Of a stretch of 64,000 bases of DNA, positions 12,854 through 23,784 are shown piece after piece (position 1 is the first letter of the stretch; every line of letters begins with the position of its first letter). The stretch lies in NCBI GenBank assembly GCA_010645155.1, contig CM021319.1:6511330-6575329 (forward strand). The letters run 5' to 3'. A model generated the notes under the pieces. The model was not told the DNA's origin. It ran no database searches and was given only the letters and a program-made list of their open reading frames with translations. Source of the DNA: Tigriopus japonicus (Eukaryota; Arthropoda; Copepoda; Harpacticoida; Harpacticidae). The translations under genes and the position numbers were made by a program.

Positions 12854-14752
12854 TAGGGACGGGCAAATAGTGTAAAAAGATTTTTGGTGACATAAACCCA
12901 TTTTTCTGCACTTTTGCACTTTTCACCTTTATTTGCACTTTTTATTTACGTTTTTGGACAAAATTGACAAATTGTTTAAAAAATGTTGTGGCTTTTGAAA
13001 GAATTTTTAGTTTCAAGATCAAATTTTGAACTAGTCGAAAAAGCTTGCATTTGCAATCAACCATTCTTAGCACCTTGAAGAAATATGTGCATTTCAGATG
13101 CAAACCTCACACTTTATTCACCATCTTGGCTTTAACTATAACATCCTGTTTACTAAACTAAAGATTAGACAAAAGAATCTCATTGCATGCAACCAACAAA
13201 TAGCAAACCTAAAGAAGCTCATGTTATGGTAACAGAAGGATCTACAAACAATATAGATTGCAGAATTAGGTTTGCTGCCTTCAAAGATCGCTATTTCTAA
13301 AAAAGGCCGTTATAAACTTAAAATCATCAAGCTAAGGATACATCAATGTAGCAGTACACATTGTTTAATTAACTTGGAGATATTACTTTTAATTTCCAAA
13401 AGTATTTGAGAACAGTTTTGATGTGATGAGACAATGAATGCCACATTTGAAATTGAGTTCAGGCCATGGGCCAAATATTGAAGTAATGTCACTAAAAACA
13501 TGCTTAAAACACATTTATGACTATTTTCTTTGATGCAATGAGGCATGCAGGGGGAGGTTTGAGTGATCTCTTCAAAAATCTTATCGCGGGCGGATGAAAG
13601 AAGAGAAAAGGCTTGTTTGGCAACAGTGGGTGGATCGTGAGAATTTGGGCAGTTTAAGGCTTTTCGCAATTTACAGACCACCCTTGTGAATTAGATGCCA
13701 TGAAAAATGTCGAATTACAAGTTTGAACACTTTTGGTTAGGATTTTGGAAAAAATGCACACTTTATTTGCTCGTTCTTGCACGAGAAAATTCTCAACAAA
13801 AGGCCACTTTTTTTGGGTAAGTACAAGTGTAGGTGATGTTATAAGCACTGATTTGTATTGTAAAGCTCCAAAACCATCAAGGTACCAAACAAATTGCCGT
13901 GTTTTGATGTGTTTCTCTTCAATATCAAAGGTTTTTTTTTAAGTGCTTGCCATTTTTTAATCAAAAGAATAATTTTGCAAATTCTTACAAAATCGAGAGT
14001 CAAAATGTCCAAACTGGCAATTCGACATTTTTTGTAGCATCTAAGTCATAAGGGCGGTCTGTAAACGCGAAAACCCTTGCACTGACCAAAATCTTACGTT
14101 GACAAACAAGCCTTTTCTCTTCTTTCATCCGCCCGCGATAAGATTTTTGAAGAGATCACTTAAACCTCTCACTGCATGTCTCATTGTTAGGCACACGTGG
14201 GTATTTTTCTGTTCAATTTTCATTGTCTATTTTTAAACAACTTGAAGGACGAAAACGGAGTGATTTAAAGCCATATAAAACAATTGCTAAATATATTTCG
14301 ACAATATTTGAGGTACATACATCCACGAGACCACCTTAGGAATGAAAAAATCAGAAGATTGTTGACTAGAGTATTTTTCATGACTTTACATCCTTTTTGC
14401 TAGTGACCTAATTAATAGAACTCTATTACTTGTGCAGCATTGTCTCTTCACCTCAAGCCAGTCTCAAATGTCTTTAGAACTTGTAAATGACTTCTCCCGC
14501 TCAATTAGGAGCCGTGGGTACTCCATGAATGACGTTTCAACTCCAAATGCAAGGTATTTGCTCTTTTTTGACATTTATTTGCACTTTTTTGACATTTATT
14601 TGCTCTTTTTTTCGACATTTATTTGCTCTTTTTCGACACTTATTTGCACTTTCAACATTTTTCTGCACTTTGTTTTGCACTTTTGGGCACATTTTTTTGC
14701 AACTTTTGGTAACTAAAAGGGTAAGATTATTTGCACTTTCTGCCCGTCCCTA
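12854..14752. mobile_element. 1.9-kb hAT-like non-autonomous element with perfect 8-bp TSD
   Basis: Terminal inverted repeats begin TAGGGACGGGCA at both ends and are flanked by an identical 8-bp duplication, ATGATCAC, at 12846-12853 and 14753-14760. The subterminal regions are rich in TTTGCACTTTT-type repeats. Inside, 13536-13718 and 14018-14186 form a second inverted repeat of about 170-180 bp. No transposase-like ORF is present. A related copy lies at 37140-38326. The combination of 8-bp duplication, short termini and palindromic structure supports a hAT-derived or foldback element that moved by a transposase encoded elsewhere. Confidence 0.8.
13536..14186. repeat. Internal inverted repeat of the 1.9-kb element
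   Basis: The arms at 13536-13718 and 14018-14186 are near reverse complements, sharing for example the CGCGGGCGGATGAAAG block and a TCGAATT block. They are separated by about 300 bp. This nested palindrome lies inside the hAT-like element and could form a stem-loop. Confidence 0.7.
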
Positions 14753-15429
14753 ATGATCACTCAGCATTTCGCGACAAAAATATAACCTTTTTGTATTCGA
14801 AATTCGAATTGCTCAATTTTTCACTTTCGAGCCTAGTTTCAGAAAAGTGATTCATAGTTTGCAATACCTATACCTTTTTAAGAGGGAAGGTATTTCTTCA
14901 TTTTGAAAATGGATAAGAACTGCAACTCGCTCCTTTTGGAACCTTCTTTATTAATTTTAGTGATTTCAAAACATAGTTGAAATGATTTGATGTTTTGGGA
15001 GAGACATTCAATATTTAACTTTTAAATAATTTCCGGTATTATTGTAATGGCACATGGCATCAAGTAAAGATTAAATAAATAACACAAGGTCAACAAGAGA
15101 AAGCAGGAAAAAGTTTTGATGGTGATGCCCTACCGAACAACTGAATTGAAATATAAAAGCGAGTGAAGCAAATAAACAACGCTTTGCATAGGGTTTTTTT
15201 AGATAAAAGCCACATACTTTGATAATAATGTTGCAAAACATCACAACCTTTCATTTTTCAAAAGCCTTGTCCTATAGGCAAAAGAATCCAGTGTTGAAAG
15301 TATGAGATTTTTGAAACAATTTCTTGGCAGATATCAGGGCTTTCACTTTGGTATCAAGTATGACCTAGAGCTCTAGTATGACCATTTTGTTCCTTTAGTA
15401 ACCACTCGACTGATGAGTCTAAAAATGAA

Positions 15430-16004
15430 ATTAATTGCCATCAGTGGGTAGTACTAGCATATGTGTTCCAAACAGTGAACTGTCAAAGGTGTTGATTTAC
15501 TCAACAAAAATGCTTGCGACCTTTTTACATACAATCCATATTTTACTTGGAGATTAGGTCTCTTGACGTTTGAGAAGTCTAGGTGTGGTAAGCTTTTTGA
15601 CCCTAGAGGCCCAAATTGGCAAAACGATCCTACAAATCGAACTCGAAACACATCAGCACAAAATTGGTCTACGAACTGTCGTAATGTACTGGTGAGCTCG
15701 AAGCTTTTTGCTGGTTAATTTGTGGGCCCCTGAACCTTAAAGCCTGTTTGATGGGACCCTGACCAGTGTTGTCGGAGCCTGTCTGCCAGAAATCACTAAA
15801 GATTTCTGGAAACCACCAGATTTTGTCAACATTTTTTCTAAATTGAGAAAATCACTAGAATTTTGTGAGGAAACCACTAGGTTTTTTAACGTTTTGTTCC
15901 CACATTTTTTGTTACGCAATTAATTGCTATTAGTGGGTAGTACTAGCATATGTGTTCCAAACAGCGAACTGTCAAAGGTGTTGATTTACTTAACAAAACT
16001 TGCT
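15430..16004. repeat. Pair of 86-bp direct repeats
   Basis: The segment 15430-15515 recurs at 15919-16004 with only a few changes. Both share the GTGGGTAGTACTAGCATATG block and the GTCAAAGGTGTTGATTTACT block. The interval between them contains a fragment of the GTGGGCCC repeat family at about 15715-15770. The arrangement looks like a local duplication or the long terminal ends of a small decayed element; no ORF is present. Confidence 0.75.
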
Positions 16005-16539
16005 AACAGATTATTGTTCCTCGTCTTAGGCAAAACTCGTAAACATCCATCAAGGCCAGCCAGCACTGCATGCTTAAAAAGACTAAATGACTTTGACTAA
16101 AAGACCAAATTTAGAATAATTCCAGAAATTGTGCATAATGCTTTGTCTTGGAGCAAAACCACCAGTGTTAAAATATACCTATATATACATAAATATAAAG
16201 TTGCTATTTCTTTGGTTTAAAGTTGGAGTTTTTTCTTCCCATTTATTACACTTTGTCCCAGTAACAAAACCGTTTCTAAAAATCGCGCAAACGAATTTCT
16301 AAAAGTTAAACTTAACATTTTGATGAAAAAAAACTCAGTTTTGTTTCGCAGTGTTAATCACGAATATAGCAAGTAATGTACACAAAGTGCTCATGAAAAA
16401 AATAAATTCTCAGTTTTTCACTGAATTCTAATGATCAAGGTAAGGCAAAAAAAACCCAAAGGTTGTAGTTTGTAGCGGGAAAAATCGAAAAGTTACAACT
16501 TTTGATGCAAGCTGCATATTGAAACTTTCTCCGAGCCCT

Positions 16540-16639
16540 GAGGCTAGTTTTTTAAGCGCAAAGATCGATCTCAAGATCGAACTTTCAGTACTAAAGTACG
16601 ATCTTAAGATCGATCTTTGCGTCTTAAAAAACTAGCCTC
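16540..16639. repeat. 100-bp near-perfect hairpin repeat
   Basis: Arms 16540-16579 and 16599-16639 are almost exact reverse complements, starting GAGGCTAGTTTTTTAAG and ending in its complement. The loop is about 19 bp and the arms contain inner AAGATCGATCTT-like palindromes. No CDS or terminator context is present. It most resembles a tiny palindromic MITE, though no target duplication is evident. Confidence 0.75.
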
Positions 16640-16974
16640 TGGTTATGATGCTTAACCTCAATCAAAATAGGATTGGGTTACGTAGTTGGGACATTTTGTC
16701 AAAAAAGGAAGCGAAAAAAGTTTTTTTTCTTCATTAGAGCATGCACGGAGAAAACTGGCCGTGAAACAACACTTATTGCCAAAAAAGAAGGAGGTTCAAA
16801 TAAAATTACACATAGAGGTTGTGGGCAATTTCTACTGAAATTGTAATGAAATTTAGTATTACTTTTTTCCTCATATTAGTATTGTTCAGGTAGTCCAAAG
16901 TGTTGGCAGACATTAGAATAGCCAAAGTAGAAATTAATAAATTAAGAAGGAATCACTTCAGGTATCATATACAC

Positions 16975-17664
16975 CAGGGATAGGCACGGCACACAAGTGG
17001 GCTGTGGACCACATTTGGGGCCAAAGGGGGTCTTTGGTGGGCCCAGGAGCTATGGGGACAGTCCAAAATAGTGGGCCCACGAGTCCACCACCCCACCCCA
17101 CATCCTCAGTACTGTACGAAGTCAAAAAGTTCTCAGGCAACGACATATCTTTTAACTGGGCGAAAATTCACAATTTTTTGCAAGTTGAAGCATGAGCTAA
17201 CATCTCATGTTTTATTGAACTACATAGAGAAAATTTCAACAGGAAACTTTCCTACATCCTCCTTTTAGTCCAGACCTAGCTCAATCAGACTACTTTTGCT
17301 TCCAAAGAACATCATAAAGGTACCCAGTTTGCGTTTTTAGATGATACGAAAAGTAGGTGATTCCATTGGTTAAAGGCAGCCCCCACAAGTCTATCAGGAA
17401 GGCATTCAAAGGTGGAATCATAGTTTTTTAAAGTGTATAGACAACACTGGAGTTTTTGTAAAACATAAAGGTAATGAGTTGTAAAATGCAGAAATTATGA
17501 CATTTGTCTGAGAACTTTTTTGACTCACCTCGTACTCGTGGGCCCAAAGCTCTCGGATTTTTAATTTGTGGGCCCCTGAACTAATCAACGTCTGTTTGGT
17601 GGGCCCCTGACAATACGCAATCAAATTTGGTGGGCCTGGGCCCAAAAGTGGTTGCCGACTCCTG
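16975..17664. mobile_element. Degenerate hAT-like MITE of the GTGGGCCC family
   Basis: The left end CAGGGATAGGCACGGC and the complement of the right end, CAGGAGTCGGCAACCAC, resemble the termini of the 237-bp MITE at 12452. Both ends carry the same GTGGGCCC motifs. The right flank GTCTAGAG fits the usual hAT target preference, but the left flank ATATACAC does not match it, so the copy is rearranged or is two fragments. The roughly 400-bp middle segment shows no gene. Confidence 0.55.
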
Positions 17665-18873
17665 GTCTAGAGCGAGTGCATGCGTGGTCGTTTCTCAGAA
17701 GTTGCTCAGAGATGGCGGCACTTTATGGGTTAGTTTCTGACGGTTCTCAACATTCGTTTTGTAACATTCAGTTGCCAGGGGAAAAGTTTGTGGGACATCG
17801 GCTCGATTCTTTGAACCTTAAGAAGGGTCTGAGACGAGCGCATTTTATGTTCTGATGCCTATCTAATTCCCAGATCATGTATAACCAAGTTTTATATAAG
17901 ATTACAAAATTGTGAAAAATGTTTAGATCTAGGAAAAACAAAACATTCTCAGATACACTGGATCAAATGTACCCTTGATGCATTGTCTATGATCGAATTT
18001 CAACCGAACAAAATCATGGCGAAATAAAATTCACCTTAACATTAACAACTCCCTCGAAAAAACTCAGAGGATTGTGACGGAATGAAACGACACTCTCTTC
18101 CCAAGTGAAGCAACAAAATAAATGATAATTTCAAAGCCATCATGAAATATCAGCCCATGACTCAAAACTTAATGTTCAATCCTAGTAAACGTTGTGGTCC
18201 ATCTTTGTGTGGATGGCGTAACAACTAAAGTCTTTAGTAACAACTACCAACAGCCGTCGAAGGCTACTGGATAGATTGCATACCTCCATAGAACATATGA
18301 GCTTTGGGCTGTTCAAGCGGTGGCAACTCGCTCGTTCCTTCGTTACGTACAGTGAGTGAGCGTGTGTATTTTGTTTTTTTACATGGCAAGTGCGCACCTT
18401 GGAAGCCAACTTAGCAGCCAACGGACAGCGTGTTGTGTGTGTGTTACCCCAGCCAAATATTATCGTCCAGAGGGGCGGTCCCTCCCTCCCTCCCTCAATC
18501 CGTAAATTAGCCTTTGTGGACGTTGGTGTTGCTCGGCTAGGATTTCTGGGCGCGTTCGTCTTATTTCAAACTGGTGCGGGTGGCTTCTTGGAGGTCGGGT
18601 AGTGCCGCCCTTTGTCGGGCTGCTCCCACCTCCTCCTCCTCCTCTTCTTCCTTCTCGTTCCCCTTTCCACGGGCTCGATCTTGGCGGTGCTGGTTCCAAG
18701 CCAGCCCCTACCCCAAGTCCACCCGAGGAGCTCACTATGATATTACGTCCGTGGGGCAACGATTTTGGGCCGGACTCCAAAAGTTCTATTTCCCATCTTC
18801 TTCGGGCGCTCGAGCCCGCGTTGGGCGGGCCAAGGACGCCATCCACAAATTAGAACTGACGTCAGAGGCCCAG
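17665..18873 (+). promoter_or_regulatory. Upstream region and possible leader exon of PINK1
   Basis: A GTAAGC donor follows 18873 (GCCCAG|GTAAGC), and the PINK1 exon begins after a TTTCAG acceptor at 18949. The frame that would continue into PINK1 is open from 18541 to 18873 but has no ATG, so I treat the exon as untranslated. The region turns GC-rich from about 18430. No core promoter element could be assigned. Confidence 0.4.
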
Positions 18874-19003
18874 GTAAGCCGGATATACCTGGGCGGGTAT
18901 TCTCCTTGACCGGACTGATGAGACGGGTTTGCGCGTGTGTTCGTTTCAGGCTGGATCCAGATCGGCCGGGGGCCATGGCGGCGGCGGCGCCGGTGGTGGG
19001 TTT

Positions 19004-20963
19004 ATGCGCCAAAGGAGCTTGTCCGTGGCCGCTCTTCCGCGTTCTACGGGCATATTGCCGCCTTTCTCTTTCGCTTCGGCTCATCGGTTTCTCGTGAACT
19101 CGGTTTTGAAGCGAGTCACGAATACGCAAGCCGCCATTTTGAGACGAAGAACGGCTCAACAGCTCTTCACCGGTCATTCGGGACCTTTCTTGGCCTTGGT
19201 GGGCGTTAGTTTGGCATCGGGCACGGGTAAGGCGGGGATAGATTTAACCTCCAGTTCATTAATCGAGATTAGAATCCTGACCGATGTGTTTTCGATAGGT
19301 TTGATCACCAAGGAGGATGAAGTCGAATGCGTTTGTAGTGAAATTCGGCAAGCTGCGGCCAAGATGCAAACTCTGGCCCAAAAAAGCGAACCGACTTTTG
19401 GTCATCAGGCCAATTCGGCTGACCCGAGCGGGAATCTGGAAACGAGTTGCTTGCTCAAAGACTTCCAAATCGGGCCCATCGTGGCCAAAGGGTGCAATGC
19501 CGTCGTCTTTGCCGCCCAATGGGCTCGAGAGAAAGTCGCGGGCTTGAACGAGGCCATGAAGAGCATGGGTCAAACTCCCCTGATGATGGAGCCAGCGAAA
19601 ACCATTGATTCGGACAAGGCCGTTGAGAAGGAGGATACGACGTTTCCCTTGGCCATCAAGATGATGTTCAACTATGAAGCTGAATCCAATGCCATGGCGA
19701 TCATCAGCGCCATGAATAGGTGAGTGAGACCTTGTTACATGATTCAGTCAGCCTGTGATTAATTCTTGAAATAATTTGTTGTAGGGAAACGGTCCCGGCC
19801 CGAAATGTGCGGGTTCCTCCCCATTTTGAGAGTTGGTTGGTGGCCATGCGAGAGAAAAGTCAGACATTACCACCGCATCCGAATATCGTAGAGATGCATA
19901 CCGCCTTCGCTGATTACGTTCCCGACATCAAAGAGGCCCTGAACATGTATCCTGATGCCCTTCCAAGGCGGTAAAAAAATTCATCCTGACGTTAACTTTG
20001 AAAGACACCCCCCGAATATATTAAACTCGTTCATCCTTTGTGAAGGTTAAATCCGGAGGGCTTGGGCCGAAATATGAGCCTATTTTTGGTGATGAAAAAG
20101 TACGACATCAGTCTAAAAGATTTCTTGGCTAAGCATGGTCAAGATTTGTCTTGGAAAACATCTCTCCTCATTTTAACACAAATTTTGGAAGGTAATGAAG
20201 TATTATTATTTAGGTATACCCAATTCTTTACTTTGACCCCATGTTTTGTGTAGGACTAACTCACATATGGAGTCATGGAATCGCTCATCGGGATCTAAAG
20301 TCGGACAACATCCTTTTGGATCTATCCGGTGGGATCGATTTCCCTCGAGTGGTTATCACGGACTTTGGATGTTGTTTGGCGGATCGAAATCACGGCTTAA
20401 AGATGCCGTACTCGTCCTATGAGACCAATCGAGGTGGAAACATGGCTTTAATGGCCCCCGAAGTGGTAACGGCACGGCCCGGGCCTTTCACTTCCATCAA
20501 CTATGACAAAGCGGATGTTTGGGCTTGTGGAGCCATAGCCTACGAGATTTTCGGCATGAACAACCCGTTCTATCAGGATAATCACAAGCTGTTCAACATG
20601 CACTACAAGTCGAAAGAATTGCCTTCTCTTCCCGACGAAGTTCCGGATATCGTAAACAATTTGGTTCGGGATCTTCTCCGGAGGCATCCCAAGAACCGCC
20701 TTTCGGCAGAATTAGCTGCCACGATCAGCCAGCTAATTCTATGGGCTCCAAGTACTTGGGCCAAATCTAATGGCCGTGTCCCTAGTACACAAGATGTGCT
20801 CCAGTGGTTACTTACCTTGACGACGAAAATCCTTTGTGAATCTAGATTTGCCAATGATGGGAAAGCTTTACGCGAATACCAATTGGTAGCCACATTTTTG
20901 TCAAGAATGTCCGTGTCAAGGGTAAAAGAAGCTCTTCAATGGATGAAGAATAACGCTGGCTGA
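19004..20963 (+). CDS. PINK1: PINK1, mitochondrial serine/threonine kinase
   Basis: PINK1 senses damaged mitochondria and phosphorylates ubiquitin and Parkin. Exons 19004-19226, 19299-19719, 19785-19970, 20046-20191 and 20254-20963 give 561 residues (human 581). The Arg/Ser-rich N-terminus looks like a mitochondrial presequence. It is followed by a hydrophobic segment FLALVGVSLASGTGLI that matches the human transmembrane and PARL-cleavage region. Kinase marks are the lysine in FPLAIKMM (about residue 195), the PHPNIV block, HRDLKSDN (about 339), DFGCCLAD (about 366), MAPEV and a conserved C-terminal helical extension. The 3' partner is ORC2, tail to tail, 133 bp away. The first ATG in frame is at 19004. 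An upstream exon in the same frame is open but lacks ATG, so an N-terminal extension cannot be excluded. Confidence 0.95.
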
Positions 20964-21096
20964 AGACACTGTCAATCGAAATAGAGTTTTTAAGAGAATG
21001 TAAATTTATTACAAAAGTGAAAGTTGAAAATAAATATCAATGAGTCAAACTAGTATCTCTCTGACACTGATTGCGCTAGTGAGGGAATCATTGGTT

Positions 21097-23399
21097 CTAC
21101 TTTTGAAGTTCGAGGAAGTCATTTAGAGTCGAGTTTCCCAAGGGAATGGTCAGATAATCCATGCCGTCGGATCCTTTTTTGATACTGATCAACTTGTGAT
21201 CGATGAACTCTGTTAGCTGAGCTCTGAGGGTCAAATCCGAATTGGACAAATAGCTGCGGCGACTCTTCATGTATAGCTCTTGAAACGAGATTCCTTGGTA
21301 GTTCTGAGAACCTCCCAATTCTTCGATGGCCTGAATCTGGTAATTGATAATGAGCAAGTAAATCCCCTTGGCATTGGGAGTCAAAGAAGCGAACACGTGG
21401 GTGAGTGAATTAAGTGCTAACTTGCCCGAATCCTTGACCAGCAACGAGTTCTCGTTCTTTGTCTCTTCGGTGTAGGGAAGAAACGTGGTCGTATCAAACC
21501 ACACCAAGTTCAATTTGGACAGTTTCTCTTGGTCCCAAATGAGCGGAGCATTAATATGGTCAATCGAGCAAATGAGATGAATCTTGGGATGCTCGGCCAA
21601 TTGAGCAATGACGGTTTGAGCTTTGCTATTGCGGAGCATGCTCCCATCGATGTTGTGAATAATGAGAAAAATGGGCTCCTCGGTTTCATCGTCTAGGGTC
21701 TCTTTGATGAATGCAATTTGCTCGGGTACGCTGCCGAACGTGTTTGAACTAGCTAAAATGTCACCAGTAATTGAGTTCAAGATTTGTTTGATCGTCAAAG
21801 ACGGAAAGAATCCATTCACCACGACCACACTTTGCTCCTTGAGAATTTGATACTGAAAATCTTGAATGAGCGCCTTTTTCGAGCCCAATCCAAAGAGAAC
21901 GAGATTAAAATCCCGTTGAAGAAGCTCGTTCCATTTGCCAAATTTCTGACGATAATCTTGAAGCAACAAATTAATTTCAGCCTGGTATTTGAGTGGCTCA
22001 TTAGCTAGTAATTCTTCGACTTCCATCTGAGACAATCGCGGGTTTTTGAGTCGTGCCAAAGTGCGATCTGACGTCTCGATCTCACGCGTCCCATGGGCTT
22101 CGAAATAGGCCTCAGCGTTATCTGCAAAACCCAAGAAGAAAAAGCCAATGACCACCAAAATCATTCAGCATCCACAAACTCAAATACGGCTTACCTTTTT
22201 CATGCACAATCTTTGTTAGAGGTCGCCTCGAAAGTGGCGCGTGTCGATTTTTGGCGGGCGTCTTGAAGCCAAATACTTGACTACCTTTCAAATCGCCCCG
22301 AGTACGGTGTCCGGGTATCCGATACTTGCCATACATCTGAAACAGGAAAACCGTATGGGTTTGGTTCGTCATGAAAGTATTTAAGCCCAAAAATACCACA
22401 ACCATAAAAGAGGACCAGTTTTTTGCATTGCCTAAACTTAGTGTAAAAAGGATGATGCAAAGGCAATTCAATTTCCTTTGTTTGTTTCTTCTTCTAGAAA
22501 GTGAACAAAGATCTAATGCACACATTTCTTAAGACCCAAAGTATTTAGAAATTAGCTTTCGTTGCCAATGATTTAGTGCATCAGTATTTTCCTCAATGCT
22601 TGCACCAACTGAGATTCTTGGTGCGACATTTTTGGTTGCGACTTCTCTTGAATGTTTCTTGCAAATTACTTGCTAATTTTTGGTTTACGTATATCCAACA
22701 CATCTTGAAAATATGTCTCTGAATAGTTCCAACTAAGTATCATTTGGTTCTATAAAAAATCCTGGGTTGGAAGATAAAATTGCGGGTCGGTGATGACAAA
22801 GAAAATTACACTATTTTCTTGATTATGAATCTCCAGCCTATATCCTCTGAACGAATCAATTTCAAAACCTCTCAATAGTGTTTAATATAGAACATAGAAA
22901 TTATCTATATTTTCTTAACTATTCCCAAATATCTGCTTCCAAACCCTATTGACGTATCACCTTCACGACTTTTTCAACGCTAATTTCTCTATGTGATTCC
23001 TATCCATGATCGAACTTAATCCCTTCCAGGAACAAGAGAATCCATCCCCAAACTCACGGTTAAAGCTTCATCGGCCGATGAAACATCTTCATCCTCATCC
23101 TCGTCATTTTCGTTCTCGTCGTCGCTCTCCAAAATGCGAGACGCTCCTCCCCGCGCTTGAATCTTGCGACGGATTTTGGCCGATGAGACACCGAGATGAT
23201 CGCGGATGGGTTCCACTCGCATCTCATCGGCAAATCGCACGTGCAACGATCGGGGCACGCTCCTTTCCGATTCCGGAGAACATCTCGCGGGGTCGTCGTC
23301 ATCGGAGAGAGTCCCAGGACTGTGGCTGGGTGATTTGGCTTCACGCGAAGGCTGTTTACAAGCGGAGGAGGAGACTCGTTTCCGTAAAGTCACCGGCAT
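21097..23399 (-). CDS. ORC2: Origin recognition complex subunit 2
   Basis: ORC2 is a core part of the complex that marks replication origins and loads MCM helicase. Exons 23399-23058, 22336-22195 and 22121-21097 join in frame (phase 0, then G|AT) and give 502 residues (human 577). The N-terminal 114 residues are charged and disordered, with an acidic run (DDENENDEDEDEDV). Exon 2 has a basic KTPAKNRHAPLSRR segment. The conserved AAA-like body in exon 3 includes FNLVLFGLGSKKAL, VVVVNGFFPSLTIKQIL and IHLICSIDHINAPLIWD; the winged-helix end follows. The ATG at 23399 has A at -3. The 721-bp first intron shows no other gene. Upstream it is head to head with WDR6. Confidence 0.93.
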
Positions 23400-23784
23400 T
23401 GTGAAGGTTTTTGTTCGAAACGGAATCAAGGACGACGGTTCTGTTGAATGACAACGAGTTGCGGGAAATTAAATTCGAAACAAAACGGTCAGAGTGACCA
23501 CTGTCAAAAAGACGGACAATCCAGAAATTATTACTCCGATGAATAATACTTTAAAATATCAAAATTAAGAACTTGATTGTTTTATTTTCTAAATAAGAAT
23601 AGTGCTTGCTTATTTTTAAAGACCTTTTTCAAAAGAATCGTGCGTGTTTTGAAAAAATCGTGCATACAAGCCTCACTCATGACCTGGTCACGCTGTGTTT
23701 TGGGTCCTTTGTTTACCAACAAACGGGCATGACCCTTGAAAAACAAATAAGTGATGCTGGTTGGTTGGTGTGGACGATAAAATC
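23400..23784. promoter_or_regulatory. Shared 385-bp upstream region of ORC2 and WDR6
   Basis: The start codons of ORC2 (minus, 23399) and WDR6 (plus, 23785) face away from each other across this interval, so it should carry both promoters or one bidirectional promoter. The middle is AT-rich (about 23520-23600). I did not find a TATA box or other element that I would name. Confidence 0.6.

Noticed and set aside
13343..13681. Short coding frame inside the 1.9-kb element
   Set aside because: It overlaps the internal inverted repeat and has no transposase motif such as the hAT dimerisation region or DDE residues.
23016..23429. Separate small gene encoding an acidic protein
   Set aside because: Its donor at 23058/23057 joins in phase 0 to the ORC2 exon at 22336, and the acidic disordered composition fits the ORC2 N-terminus, so it was merged into ORC2.
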